From NCBI GenBank assembly GCA_009823395.1, contig CM020513.1, positions 15,613,001 to 15,677,000 on the forward strand: a stretch of 64,000 bases of DNA. The letters run 5' to 3'. Made by a program: the position numbers and the translations under genes. The notes under the pieces were generated by a model. That model did no database searches. It had not been told where the DNA came from and saw nothing but the letters and a program-made list of their open reading frames with translations. Position 1 is the first letter of the stretch, and each line of letters starts with the position of its first letter. Source of the stretch: Thamnaconus septentrionalis. Taxonomy: Eukaryota; Chordata; Actinopteri; Tetraodontiformes; Monacanthidae. Positions 1 to 13,900 of the stretch are shown in pieces.

Positions 1-218
1 AGATAATCAGGCAAGTAAAATGTGTCATTTTAGTTGTGTTTTTATCTTGGGTGGTGGTTGTGGTGGATCTCTGATACTACAATAGCCTTTCTTTAAGCCT
101 GAAAATCAATGTGAACATATACTCAAAGTCTCTTTACCACAAAGGGACAAGGAACTATTTTTGTCATGTATAGTACCAGTATAGTTTTACAAGCTTTACA
201 ACTTGCACATAGGAAAAT

Positions 219-222
219 AATA

Positions 223-266
<44 letters not shown>
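219..266. repeat. (ATT)n microsatellite
   Basis: About 16 uninterrupted trinucleotide units. Likely length-polymorphic. Confidence 0.97.
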
Positions 267-267
<1 letters not shown>

Positions 268-1344
268 CAGTCTGATAAAATAAGCAAGACAAAATAAAGA
301 GAGAATGTTGAATTCATTTAAATCCAAAAAAGAGGCTGTGGTTAAAACACGATCAGAAATTAAAAGTTCTTTGTACTCTGAAATTACTGCTATGAGTATT
401 TGAAGATGACGAAGGGAAACATGATGAATCAGTAAAATTAGAAGCAGTTACTACAGAAATATAAACAAATGATTGTCACTGGCCACACAGGTGCAGGTAT
501 CCGGCTGAGCGAGCAGAGAGCCCTCCAGTCACGACTCTATAGGAGAGCGACTGGCACAAAAGAGTGTTTGCCTCAAACTCTCTCCTCCTTCACAATCTGC
601 AGCCAAGCAGCGAGGAGGCCCAGGAGGGCTGTAATGTGGTTTCAGTGTCTGGGGCCCTGTGGTACTGTACCCTCAGGTGGAAAACCTCTCAGACCGTGTT
701 GCCACATCAGCCCTCCAATTATCAGCAGCAGGAGTGCCCTTTCATTCCCGCCGCATTTTCCCTTCCCGCTTCTCCCTGCGCCTCGCCCTCTCCCTGCTCT
801 TATCTGCCATCGGCTCCTTCACCTCTGCCCACCTGCAGCTTCTTCCCTTTTAATCTTCTGTCTCAACAATCAACCATTTTTGCCGCCTCCTGTTGTGTCC
901 TAATGGCTCCCGCTGTCCATGAGGAAAGACTTCCAAATTGAAAATTTGGTCCAGACGAGTCAAATTACAATATTACATATACATATTGAGAGTATATGTT
1001 GGTAGATGGTGTCAGAAAGATGGTGCATGTTTCTCTGATTGTTACTGGATAAAAGATTGAGGTGTGGATGTGTAATCTTCCCTTAATCATCAACTTTTAT
1101 TTCCGACACTACTTTCTCACCCGATCCTGGTTGTGTTCATAGGGGAACGGTGCAATGACGACAACACAATGAAATTGTAGATGTGCTCTATGGTGGAGAA
1201 AATGAAAATGCAACCACAAGGAGAGTTAGTCCAAAACACAACTGTAACTATAACGACAGTTATCTAATGTCAGCCTACATGGCGTGGCAACCTGGATCTT
1301 CACAGAGAGACGTAAGCTATCGCAAGAATGTAAGTTTTCACGGT

Positions 1345-1346
<2 letters not shown>

Positions 1347-1377
<31 letters not shown>
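1347..1377. repeat. (CA)n microsatellite
   Basis: About 15 perfect dinucleotide units. It makes the spurious His/Thr and Cys/Val-rich frames found on both strands here. Confidence 0.97.
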
Positions 1378-1379
<2 letters not shown>

Positions 1380-2989
1380 AGACAGAGAAAACTGCATTCT
1401 ATAAAGAGATTCAACTGTGAGTCAGATGATCAGACTTCAGAGGCTCTGATGAGTCACAGACCATCAACATGGAAATTGCACCATCACACTCAGAGTCTCT
1501 AAACCATTTCATATTCCTCATTCAACATCAAAAATATTTTCATTTTTCAACCTAGTAATTTTTCTGTACCAACAACAACTACAAACAAACCAACAACATT
1601 CAGCTGTCTTGTTTGAAAGACACTTAAAAAAAAAAACCACATAAAGCATTTGGGCTGCAGGTTTTATCTGCCCTGTTTAAAAAAAATAATAAACCTATAG
1701 TAAATCTATTTTAAATCTCTTGCAATTGCATTATGCAAAAAGACTTAATGGGTGAAACATAGAATTTCAAAACGGAGGCAGTGCTTAGCTCATCTTTAAG
1801 ACTGCACCAATGGGAAATGCATGTCTTTTTTTCTTTACAGATGAGCAGCCAGGTAATGCACTGTTTGACAGCCGACAAATCAGACGTCTTGCTCGCATTT
1901 TCTGCTCCAGCAAATCAGATCAAATGATTACTGGATTTGCTGGAAATACATGCAGATCTTCGCAAACGGCTTCATTAAAGAATCCCTCAGTGCTCTGTAG
2001 GATGTGGGCTGCTCTGTAGTTTTTCATTAGACAGCTTTGAGAGCTGCCATCCACAGAATAACCTCTGGAGGCTGTGACATTTGTGTCTGTATCCTCAATT
2101 TCAAGACGCAATTATCAAAAGACAGCCAGAGCAGTTCACTCAAATGTGAGCTCTCGTGAGGAAAAGCTGTTTTTGTATCGTTGTTACTGTTTTTATTCTA
2201 TTTATGGAGCCTCTAATAAAGACTTGCACACAGGCGACTCAGTCTGTCTGAAAAAGGTGGTGGCCTGAACAGTGATTGTAGAGATGATGAGTCTGTTGCT
2301 GTTACACTCTGGCCTTCATGCTGCTTCCTCTCTCCTACAAGACAAGACCAACCACTCAAACTTGTTCAGTCGTTTTGTGTACTGGGTTTGTCGTCTTTGC
2401 CCTCTTCCCACTGCACACTTCCCCCAGTGTATGCAGGGTTTGAGCCTTCACATTCTGGAGCCTGATTGCAGTGGCCCGCCTTCCACCTGCCTCTTCTTGC
2501 TCCGCCCTCTACACCAATTGAAGCTCCAGCCTGCACACCTGTTAATTGTTGTCAGGCAATCAGGGGGAGGGGACTTTAAAAGCCAGGCACCAGGGAGGAG
2601 TGTGGTTTTGCCACTTTGTGTTTGGGCTTAGAGTGGTGTGGGACTTGTCTCCTTCTTTTCCCACCTCTCTGTGATAGGATGCTCCTGTCTAATTCTGTAG
2701 CCTCCTTCGAAAGATCCTGTTGCTTGTTCCCTTTTTGCACCTTATATCATGTGCAGTGTGTGAGAGTGAGAGACTCGGCTGAGTGGTGCTGTCCACTTGT
2801 ATTTGTGCTTTACCAGACCAGTAGAGGAAACAGCGAGGCTTCATTATCTGATTTGCTATATTTTGCAGATAATCTGCTTCCATTTGTTTGAATGTTTTAT
2901 TGATTTTGATGGCCCTCATGTTGGAGTTTCCCTTTTGTTGAAAATGTTGCTCTAAATTAACACATAGCTTTAATTTGACTGTTCCCACC

Positions 2990-3465
2990 TGGTCATCTGA
3001 AGTCATTTCTGTTCCCACATATGACAAGATCAGACTACACAAATTTAGCCTGACTTTGACCCCAACGTTCACTATCATGCCTGTTTGAGTTGCCTGGATT
3101 CTAGAAAAAAACATCCTTACCCCTTGTAGTGTGACAAAATCATAGAATGACAATTTGGCGTCTAGGATGCTTCAGTCTAGTTTAATATATGTCTTACGTC
3201 GCGTTCCAAGACAAGACTAAGACCTGTGCCTCCGAACAGGCTTTTAATGACTCGGTGATCAGGCACTATGTTGTCAATGTCATATTTGTATTGTGGTCAC
3301 TCCCTGGTACAAGACACAGAAAAAGTTTATGACGCCATGTCCGTGTAATCTGATGTAATGACTGTCGTGAACAACCGAAAAGAGGTGTGTAGTCTGATCC
3401 TGGCATTACGAGCCATGTCGGAACATTTGTTTAATGTGGAAACGTTACAACCTCACATCAAATTA
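2990..3465. repeat. Imperfect inverted-repeat pair, possible transposon remnant
   Basis: The arm at about 2,990-3,100, read on the minus strand, resembles the arm at about 3,350-3,465 read on plus. Both contain GTGAAC, then GTGTAGTCTGATC, then a CAT..GGAACA block and a CAAATTA end. The arms flank about 250 bp of unrelated DNA. The layout fits a decayed non-autonomous DNA transposon or fold-back element. No target-site duplication or transposase could be identified, so the class is unknown. Confidence 0.4.
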
Positions 3466-5165
3466 CCACACAGCCATGAAATAAATAATTTATTTTTGGA
3501 CTGTAACTTCTGTGATCTCAGTCTTTCCAATTTACTGTGTGCAAGATGGACCTCAGGGCCTCTCACACATCAGTTCTAAAGACATTTCACAAGTTAGTAT
3601 ACCTTCAGCTCAGTGATGTATCAATTACAGTGAGCTTGGAACAGTTGATTGTGATATTGATCTTTAAATTCACAGCCAGTGATGCGAACCTCAGATGGTT
3701 CCAGTGGTTCCATCTAGGCAGAGAGGGGCTGTATCTTCCATATTTCATATTTGATCTAGACATTTTAGAAACTATTTTCAGATGATCTATTCTTGGACTA
3801 TTCAAGAAAACTTGCATAATGATAAAGAAAAAAACAATTACACACGTAGCGTAATAGATTAAACTCATTAGATTGTAGTTGAAGCTATAATTTGCCTTCA
3901 TTCAGTTGCAAAGCTGAAAATAAAACAGGAATATAATTCAAAGAGATCAGGTTTTATGTGTACTAGGAAATACTGAATACAAAATGACTAGAGTCTTCCC
4001 TGTGTGTTCACTGCTGCCAGTTAAAGACTTATGTAACTATAATGGCAACTATTTCCACAACCAACTGCAAGATGTCCCTCTGTCTACGCGCCAGCTAACA
4101 AGGGCACAGAGAGATGACTGGGTCAATATGTCCTCTTTGCTCTTTTAACACATAAGTGCACTCTGACTGACAGGTCATTAAAAGGAGGAAGAAATGAGGC
4201 TGGCTAAATTCCATATTTCCCTTCCTTCCACCAGGCTCGTCTCTTAAGGACAGACTTGACACCAAGCAGCTGTTCAGTCTTACCTTAAAAGGAAATTTCA
4301 CCTTTGTCTCAACCAAATCATTGTGAGACACTGAGAAAACAAATGTACATTCAAAATGTACATACAAAGTCTCCTTCTTCACACTGCACAGTCTCATACT
4401 GGAGTAAGTTAGGGAGCTAGTTATGTGTTTTATGCACCCTACAAATTATGTGCAAGCTTGGTGCTGAGTATAGTTCTGTTTGCAAGTGGCCCTCTATTAT
4501 TGTGCCACAGCCAATGAGAACCTGCTTAGAACGACAGTTCATCCAGTCGACATTTGCAACAAAAGGATAAATCCCTGACATTGTGCGCCACATGGAACGT
4601 TTCCCAAATCTGTTGACCTTATTTAACCTATCCATCTGACAGAGGGCCCAAAGAAATGTTAGGAAAGAGGAGGAAGGTCCATTCAAAGGCAACATTTTGA
4701 AAGTCCATTACATAAATAAAAAATATATTTTTGTAGTGTCGTTTTTATAGTGGCAGTTCTGCAAGCACTTTGCAACAGATTGTGGCTTTCTATTGATGCC
4801 TTATTGGCCTCTTGGCATGGAAGAAAACTCTTTCCAGAGGAAGTCAGCAAAAAACAACATTGTCATGGAAAGAACAACATTGACGTCCATTCTGCTTTTG
4901 TGCAAAATTGCATCTGGCTCTGATAAATCAACATCTGCGGCAGTAACCATTATTCGCAGTTGTCAGCTGCTTCTACTGTGGTTTTTCGGGTCACAGCCAA
5001 AAGTGCAACCGAATTTCCAGAATACCCAACCCCCCACCAACCCTACCTGCTCCATCCAATAGCACAAATAAAAGCCATTTCATCTAGACATGCACAAGTT
5101 GTCATTTACCATACATGGTCTATTATTTGCCATTTGCAACTCAAAAAGACTTGTAAGGGAGCTGA

Positions 5166-5330
5166 AAAAGTCCATCCATCCATTTTCAATACGGGCTTCT
5201 TCCTGCATTCAGGGTAGCGTGGGTCCATTGGAGCCAATCCCAGCTGTCATAGGGCAAAGGCAGGGTGACACCCTGAACAAGAAGTCAGTGGAGGCAGGTT
5301 GCACCCCCGCTGTTTCCCAGATATAAAAAA
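5166..5330 (+). mobile_element. Decayed fish interspersed repeat (retroelement tail type)
   Basis: The stretch begins with a CATCCATTTTC block. It continues with a TTCAGGGT..CG..GGG segment, AGCCAATCCCAGCTGTCATAGGGC and GGCAGGGTGACACCCTG, and ends near a short oligo-A. This word order is a familiar high-copy interspersed repeat in teleost genomes. It diverges from my recollection of the consensus, so it is old. The exact family needs a repeat-library search. Confidence 0.6.
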
Positions 5331-8099
5331 AAAAAAAAGCAAATGCAGAGGTTTGCCCAGAGGAAAATATGGATGTGCTGTGAAACACTGAGACAGGGCG
5401 CCTATATAATTTGTTCCTGCTTCTGTAACACAAACATGAAGTTCAGACACATCACTCATGAAGTTAGCAGAAAAATGTTGGAGGTGATTGAAAGTGAACT
5501 CTCTACCCTTTGGAAAACAAATGAACCAATGAAACCCAGGCGGACACTGTAGAATTACTTTGCAGACGTGTTGCCGTGAATGTGTCGGTGCCCTTCTTGT
5601 TTCACGGTCTCCACGCCGCCTCTCTGATGGGCTGCTGCCTCTTTCCTCCTCGTCCTTCCCAACGCGTGCCTAATGAAAACAAATAACGCAAAGCAAACAA
5701 AAACCTTCGGCGGAGTTGAATAATGAGAAGGTCTAGATATAAAGGATGGGTTGAAGTTGTTTTAAAGGTAACTGAAGTGTAGCGACGCGCTCTCGTCTGT
5801 TTTTTTACCCCCTCTGAAGGTTACACAACAGCAAGATTAAAGGAGTGTCATTCTGCAGCTCTGAACGGCTGGCAATGAATGCATCTCGGGCGAGACGCAG
5901 CGAGGAAATCGGCCAGAGGAGGAAATGGGAGGGCTCGCTGGGGGCTTCGGGGGGGTAGCTGGAGAGGAGGAACAATGGAGTGAAAAGTGAGAGAGATGTT
6001 GGGGGAGTTTGGCGAGACGTTTAGGAAGGAGGCGACAGCGTGATGATGGGTGAAGAGGCAAGTGATGGATGAAAAAGAGGGAGGGGGAGGGGAGAGCAAA
6101 AGGGAGAAGGGAGGACAAGGGAGAGCAATCGCGCTGTTCTTGACACCTCGGCAGAAAACACCTTGGCAAGCTGTCAATCAGACGGCGCTCGCTTGATTGA
6201 TTTTCTCCTCCTTTTCAATCAGCATTTCTCTTTGCGTTCCTCTTTTCCCTCAGAATGTGTCCTGATTCCAACATTATGCTTTCTTCCTCCCGTCCCTCTC
6301 AGGCTCCGCTCCTCTTCACATCAGGGCCAAACAGTGGCTGTCACATCAGTTCTCCCGAAACAATGAGGTGTGGTAGGAGAGAAATTTAAAATATGAGCTC
6401 AATGCAAGGACAAATAACAGCCGGCTTTGCAATATTTCACGATCACGATTGCCGATTTGGGATTAATGCTGTAATATTGCATTCTGGTGCAAATACAGCA
6501 CGTCTCTTGTTGCAGAAAAATTAATCACAGTTCAGAAATACTTTCAAATATATTCAAATCAAGAAAACATCCTGACCAGTTTAATGAAATGTGCCCTGCA
6601 AATAGCACAAAATCAACAGCAGAAATGTGGCATAATTGAAGAGACGCTTTGCAAATCCAGACAATGACAACAATCTTCTTATTGATGGGAAAAAGGAAGA
6701 AATATTTTAGGGACTTGTGTGGCATCAGTCAGTAGTGATTTTAAATAGTTTTTTGCACCAACCAGAAGACAACCAAAGCACAAGACAAGATTTAAACCTA
6801 CAAATTTGATCAGAACCTTTTAGCAAAACATATAAAAAATAATCTGGAGGACACACAAAATGAAATCATGAAATAATAAATGAAAATGTTTCAAGATGCC
6901 CGTGTGTTATCTTAAATCAGCACATATCCTGTTCAGGAGGAGAAAATAGTCGAATCGCGGCAACAAAACATCTTTTGCTGCGGCGAGTTGACCTTCGCCT
7001 GCTTGAGGTTAAATAAACCTGCTGTGATTCTACTGATAAACACGGCAGCTTAAATCAAAAGAGAATAAAACAATGAGCTTCATTGCCTTTTATTGCCATT
7101 TAGGAGGTTAACAAGGAGTCGATAAAGCCTGAGGCACAGCCAGGAGTCAAAGAGGAGCCAAGGCTGAGATGGCATCACTGCAAACTTGAAAAAATCTCAC
7201 TTAAAATCCCTCATCAGAGCTGCCTTCTCCCCTAACACACTTTATTCTCTTTATATGGATTTCTTTCTCTTTTCAAAAAACATAAATAAATCAGCGTTTT
7301 ATATTTTAATTTGCCATCACATCTCACCAGTTTGTGCAATTTTCTGGAGATTTCACTCTGTGGCCAGTGTGTCTGAGGAGAAGTGCGAGGACTGCTACAC
7401 AGAAACCTTGGATATTTAATCACTTCTCCAAGGACAATCTTTAAAGCTCAATCAATAACAAAATGACTATTCTGTGCCCAAATATGGTCAGGCCAATGTC
7501 ACCTCCTCCGCACTTCGGAGTCGGTCTGCTGGTGTGCGACAAGCGAAGGCGACTGGCTGGAACCCAGACTGCAGTGCTGTCTGGGTTCCTCTTGTCTTCT
7601 GAGTTGACGCTTGAAGAGCTAAGAGTGCATCACCCTGTTTGTGACCTCGACCTCCGGTCCTCAGCAGGTGCCAGCTTATGCCAATGTACGACAAAAAGAT
7701 TGAGAAAAACCTCCTTCTCACACAAGGGTTTTTGTGTGTGTTTTTAACAGCTTGACTCTGGGACCCTGTTTCGGAGCAAGCGGAGCCCCTGCAGTGAAAA
7801 GAAAAACACTGTCGAGGCCAGTGAGGGTTGTGTCATTAAGGCAGAGAGAAATCAAGCTCATTGATTTCCATGAGGATGGATGAATGGATCAAACGCCTCT
7901 TCTTTTTTTTTCTTCCCTCCTCCACCTTCAATTCCCTCCACTTCCGTCAAGGCCAAGGGCAAAGCCAATCAGATGGCCACCAATTGTTTAGCCTTTCCAG
8001 AGAAAATAGTGGGACAGGCCTGGGTGGAGGGAGGGTTATATTAGTAAGAGGCAGATGGGGGAACACGTGGGAGGCATTTCATTTTTATATCATATACAG

Positions 8100-8160
<61 letters not shown>

Positions 8161-10862
8161 ATATGTATATAAGAAGGTGATTTGAGTGGAGGGAAAAGCT
8201 AAGTGTGAAAATAAGGCAGAAAGAGGAAGTTATTGGGAAAATGCTGCACATTACATGACAGAATTGATGCGACTACACCGTCCCCCCCGTCCTGAATGCA
8301 CACTCACTGACAAATTGGTTTGGAAAGGGGAAAATAAGACAGATACTGCAAACAGAGCGAGTGGAGCAGGGGGATTTGCGTTGCGCCTCTCAGCAGCCAG
8401 CCAGCGACAATATAATACGCTGATAAAATCCGACAACTTTTTTTGTATATCACCAGTGCATCTTCCAACTTATCAGACCCTCCATTCTTCTCTCTAGCCA
8501 GGACTGCACCCCCGACCCCCACCCCCAAAAAAAACCTAACTATAATCACCATCTTAAATAGTCTCCTCGTCTCCCTCTCCGAGCTCTTGACCCCGTTTTG
8601 CTTTTTTAGCTTTTCACCATGAATATTAAATTCATGATGTAAATTACATTCCCTCATTACAGGACCCCTGCCTTCCTCCCACAGTGTGAACAGTAGGTGG
8701 ATGCAATCGGGGAGAGGAGGGGAGGGAAGCGGGCTGGAGGGGGGAGGCGGGGCAAAGGGGTCCTTATTTAGTTTGTGAGCGAAGATAGCGACAGGGAAAT
8801 GAAAACCCCTTTCTCATTTCCTGTCCACCACGACTGCTATGAGGTTTCACAGCAAAGAATGTTCCTCTGGTGATACATATCGCTCAGCCTTTAGACTCCA
8901 ATCGTAAACCAAACACAAGATTGCTTTTTTTTTTCATGCTCTCCGCAGGCCACCGTGAAGCATTCGCTGAGGAGGGTTTATGTGGACGCTGGGGGAGGGG
9001 TGTGTGTGTGTGTGTGTTGGGGAGGGGGGGGGAGCATTATGCAAGGAGTTGTGCTGGGTTACAATTTCCTCTTGACCTCAGCCCACTGGCCTAAACATTC
9101 ATTCACCGCTGATAACCACGGCCGCAGGCCTAATTAGTCCGGAGGAAATGCAGGGCAGTGATATTCATTGCACTTAATTTTTTGTCTGCATCAGATACAG
9201 CGTCATTAAAATTGCAGAGAAAATACGGGACACAAAGGCAGAACGGTATTAACAGTGATTCCAGTTCTTGAACTCGTTGCACCACCGACATGAAGCTGCC
9301 GTTGCGCCCCACCCCACACCTGCCCGGGGTCTCCCAGGGCGTCCTGTGACTCCTCGGCCGTCCGTGTCATGGATCCCTCACTCCTTCATTTCGCTCCAGC
9401 AGACGCAGCCGTAGATTGGCCAGAGCCTGCGGAGAGCCAACGGGGAGAAAGGCCAGAGATTAAGGCTGACAAGTCGGCCCCCCTCCTCTTGTGAGAGCAA
9501 ACATGTCGCAGACACACACAGGTGTCACATTAGAGCTGCTCCCCGGTGAGGGATGAGGGGACCCAGGACTGCAGGATTTTAAGGCCGAGAGGCTGGGTTC
9601 CGTCGTGGAAGGTTGCTGAAGAGTGACACTCGTGTCCCCACATTCAATTGTCCCTGGATTACAGGAAGTCATTACTAAGTATTTGTAAGTCACATTAATA
9701 TTAGTTTTGCCTTGTCATCCGACTTGACGAGTCTGCTGGATAAAAGGCTGCTTGTCTTCGGTGAAAGAACAAAGTCCAGTTGCTGGCAGTTCAAGCCTCA
9801 AAGAGTGCGATGACCCAGACGGCTGAGAAGTGGGAGGTGAAAGAAACACACACTCACATCTTTGAAGACTCTGAGCACACTGAGGCCACGTGTTCTCTTG
9901 TGAATGTGAGACAGGCATTCTCTTAGGGTGCAAAGTAGGTATGAAGGAAAAGACGTCATGTCAGGAGCCTGCTTCGATTCTCTGGTTTACAGTTCAGTAC
10001 CCACTTTCACTCTTCTTCTCACATTCAAACTGGGCTCTTGCATAGGCGCTGTCCCACTGCGACACAGTAGGAGCTACAGGGAAGGCTGCTTGATACTGTG
10101 GAGAGGTGACAATGTCAGCGGATTTTGTGCAACAGACAGACGAATGTCGGTCAAATTCCGGCAGGTTTTCTTCCTCTTCTGTCCTCAGCATGGAACTGAG
10201 GATCACGATGAGGATGGACGCTGCATCTCTTCCTGCCCAATCATCTCTAGTTGAATAGCTGAGCCAATGTGCTGCCACTCCCATTTGGAACTAAGTTACA
10301 AGGCAGAGTGGCACAGTGGTTGGAAAGTGTAAAAAGTCTTCCTGGAATCATTGTTTTCGCTTGTGTCTGACATTTATCTGCTGTTGCTTTAGGTGAAAAG
10401 GTTACAAAACAACAAAACTGAGTTCTCAGGACAGACTTTTCCTCAGATTCAGTTGAGCCGCCCGGAAAAACTTTACGTATGTGAACAAAAATCCAACCCG
10501 CATAGAAAAGTGGACATAAAAAATATCAATGTGTGGGCAAATAGCTCAGTGGGAGGAGGCAGGATTGTAACGGTGTGAGGTTTGCCCCTTTTTAAAATTT
10601 TCGCTCTATCTAAAGTAGCATGAGTAGCATACGCAGGTCTGTGAGAGCGTGAAAGATGTGTCGTGCTTCAGTAAGATATTGTCTTAACAATACATTCTTT
10701 TCTGAAAAAATTAAAATATTACCTTCAATGAAGTTCTGTCTGTCCCCAGTCTTGACTGTAGCAGTGCTGTTTTAATGATTTACATCTGACTGTGCGGCAT
10801 TTTAACTGCTTTTAGAGGCAATTGAAAGTTGAAGAAAGTGAGATTCTGCCGTGTATCTTTTC
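5331..10862. other. Gene-free non-coding stretch
   Basis: No supportable gene. Open frames are shadows of purine- or pyrimidine-rich runs (for example 5,840-6,170) or of the (TG)n at 8,106-8,159. A faint tRNA A-box-like string occurs near 10,545 without a matching B box. The composition alternates between AT-rich homeobox-type words and G-rich tracts, as is often seen in regulatory deserts, but conservation cannot be assessed here. Confidence 0.55.
8106..8159. repeat. (TG)n microsatellite
   Basis: About 27 perfect dinucleotide units flanked by short TA runs. Confidence 0.97.
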
Positions 10863-10970
10863 ATGGTGATTACAGGTTTGCATGAACAGTCGTAACTTTG
10901 CTCATCCTTGAACTTCACATCTGCCACCATCTGCATTTTTCAGTATTTTGGCTCATTAGTAAATACCTAC
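10863..10970 (+). repeat. Copy 1 of a diverged ~107-bp duplicated element
   Basis: It shares an ordered series of blocks with 14,362-14,468 in the same orientation: TGATTACA, TTTGC.TGAACAGTCGTAACTT, a TGAACTT.ACATCTGC.ACCA.CTGCATTTT block and TTGGCTCATT. By eye the copies are roughly four-fifths identical with one small indel. It is non-coding. It could be a duplicated conserved element or two insertions of one dispersed repeat. Confidence 0.75.
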
Positions 10971-13900
10971 AACAAACAGCGTTCCCATCAGCCTCGGCCA
11001 ATTACGGGCACACCAAAATGGACAAATATCGACATGTCAAACTAAGCCAGTTAAAAATAAAATAATAATAAAATAAAAAAAATAACACTGTGAGAAAATG
11101 GGGGTGTTAACACAGATGCAACTGCAATCTATTGGCATTCGGATTAACGTCCCACTGTGTAATATGCACGTTCACACGGCCAACAGAATGGATTTAGACC
11201 CTACTGGAGGGTTGCGATGCGCTTCCTCTCTCATATCAAGTGTACTAATTGTCAAAAGTCACGGATGGGTGCACAAGGTCAGGCTAAAGGTTGTGTCATA
11301 TGTCAAAGCAACAACTGCTTTAATCAAATCTGCTTCAAGCCTCGCTAATGACCACCCCTCATGATTACTAAAGGTCAGGTTCATTAGACATAAAAGAAGC
11401 AGCAATAGAAAAGGTCTAACCTACCTTGAAAAAAAAAAATCCTTCTTTTCATAATCACATTGCAAGAGCGTGAAACAGCAATTTTTCCTCCCCTGCGGAA
11501 CAAAGCAGAGAAAGAATCTGCTCAGACGCTGACGTGAACTGAAAATACCCCCTGTGCGCTGATGTTTTTTCTCCCTGCTGTCCCCGTCCTCGTCAGGATT
11601 CAAGCAGGTAAAGCGGAGATGAGGAGCGCTACAAACAAATTGAGGTTCGGCAGCATACAAGGAACTATACTGTGGCAGTCTGTTTGTCCTCCTAAATCCC
11701 ACTGATCCGCCACCAAATCCAGTCTCAACCCGCAGAGGGGCTCTGTCTGTGGCCCAAGGCAAGCCCTGACAGGTGGCGCATGCAGTCCTGAGAACTGGCA
11801 AGGTGACTGTCTGGCACTCAAAGGAACAGTGTGGGTAACGCTTAAATATATAGACTCCAAACACCCAAAGCACACAAACACACACACACTCTGCTCTGTC
11901 TAAAGGCGCCTATCTCTTCACTTGTCTCCCTTCTTGCCCTGGCGCTTCTCTCACCCTCGTCTGTTTTCCAAGGCGCGCGGTTACATTTTTCCCGACGCGA
12001 CTCGGAGGTGTGATAATGTGAGTTTGATGAAGAACAAGTGGGGGAGAAAATCAAATTACGCCAACCTCCTGCCTTTGCATCCAGAGCAAAAGGATGCAAA
12101 AGATGAGGCACAGCCGCCGCACTCTCACCCGTGTGAAGCTTCCCAGGGCCGCAAAAGGTCCCGTAATGATGCAAAGCACACATAACCCAGCGTGGCTTCT
12201 TCTCTATCTTCAAAGAGCTGAAACACACTTACTACTGCGGCTATTTTAGACCAATTGCTTGGCTGTCTCCCTCTGTTTGTCGAGGAAGTGAAAGCAGTGG
12301 CAGAGTGTTGCTGTGGTGGAGTGCAGAGCACCGTCCTCTCTGCCATGGGTACCACTCTTGCTCTACACACACACACACACACGCGCGCGCGCAGGGACGC
12401 GCTCGTCCAGGCCTTTTGTCTGACTGTGTGCTCAGTGTTGCAACAATGTACAGGTCTGTGTGCAGGCAGCAGCATTAGTCATTAAGGCAGTGGAACTACT
12501 GGATGAGGCTCAGCCCATCTGATGTGGTAACAGTGACACCCACAGGAGAAGAGACATATCAGCCCGCAGTGCCTTAGAGAGACTGGGCTCCCCCTGCTGA
12601 GCACAGGCATGGCAAGAGCGCCATTGATCAAGGGTGAAATAATGAAATATTTGATATTGTCTGTTTTATTTCCCCTTATCTTAAACAGGGCAGGAGATAA
12701 CCGTCTGGGCAGCAGCAGTACTAATGGCATCGTTTGCTCGGGCCGGTCAGCTGCATGCTGCACACGTCTGCAGCTTACATGTAGCTCGAGGCAGGCGGCA
12801 AGTAGCCAGCCTGTTCTTTCATCAATACATCTCATCCAAGAAGGACAATTCCCACTGGGACTTTTTTTTTTCTCTGTGATCTCTGTCACTGTTTTACTTG
12901 TGTAGTGACATCTCGGGAGCGATTAGAGCCATCGCGAGCTGTGAAATATCGTTGGCTTGTAGGGGAGACAACTGGGAGTGCGGTATGTGAGAAGTGTGTT
13001 TACCAAAGCAGGCTGCAGGCCGTCAACACGGTTTGTGAAATGTCGACTCAAAGACGAAGGCGACTTCTCTCTGCTCATCTCCCGTTTTGGTCTTTTGATC
13101 ATCGTCAATGAGCCCATCAGACCTGATTAACTGGGACACCTCACATGAAAAACGCATTAAAGAGCCTCTGAAGTCTTTATGATCTGCCCTTTATGTGTGA
13201 GATTATACTGATGTGTTGGTTATTTATATCTTTTTGCACTCTTTTTTTCCAAGTCCAAAGAGGTACAAACAGTTGTACAATTATAAGTAAGGCATATTTT
13301 TAATATTACAATTTTGACTTCTTCATCTTCTAAAAAACAAACAAAAAAAAACACTTTATTAATGGAACAAGCCAGTGGGGTCTAAATGTCATTGGTTTGC
13401 AGTTTTTATTATGCACTCCAAAATGCTGGACACGTTACATATGAATTGAATTGAATGATTGAAAAAAAAGAGCACTTTTCAACATAATTTTCAAATCCTA
13501 AAATGGAATGGGGGAAAAAGGCTCAACAAAAGCGGGGGGAAGCCGAGCCTTGCTTGCAGCCAGTGGGTCTGAGTTCAGCAGCCTCTGTGGACCTCGTGAC
13601 AGAGATGAGAACTGAATTGGATATTAGCAGTGGAAGCGGAGGAGAGAAGGAGAGAGCACGGCCGAGCAAGAGGCCGAACAGTGGTAAATGTCCGACAGGC
13701 TTTTAATCACCGGTAAGAGCTTTGAGAAATAAAAGGCTGCAAATCTGGCACTGAACCAGACAGACCGCTGTTTGACTTGCTCTGCTGTCTCATGTTTGTT
13801 TGAGTTCTTCCACTTTTTTTTTTAGCTTTCAATCATGCAGTCAAGATCAAGATAAGCATTTTTTGGTTTATATGTTTGTTTTTCTCAGCACAACGCTAGT

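Larger units (their letters stand above)
1..5165. other. Gene-free stretch, left end of window
   Basis: I see no exon-like coding signal here. Open frames are short, hit no recognisable family and lack splice context. The stretch contains an (ATT)n and a (CA)n microsatellite, an A/T-rich background and an inverted-repeat pair near 2,990-3,465 (listed separately). It is most likely intergenic DNA, though an intron of a gene lying outside the window cannot be excluded. Confidence 0.6.

Noticed and set aside
2689..3153. 154-codon open frame on minus
   Set aside because: It matches no recognisable family, its codons look random, and it overlaps the inverted-repeat arm. Best explained as chance.
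10538..10580. tRNA-like or SINE-like string with an A-box resemblance
   Set aside because: No B box, no cloverleaf and no 3' end could be formed, so it is not called as a tRNA or SINE.
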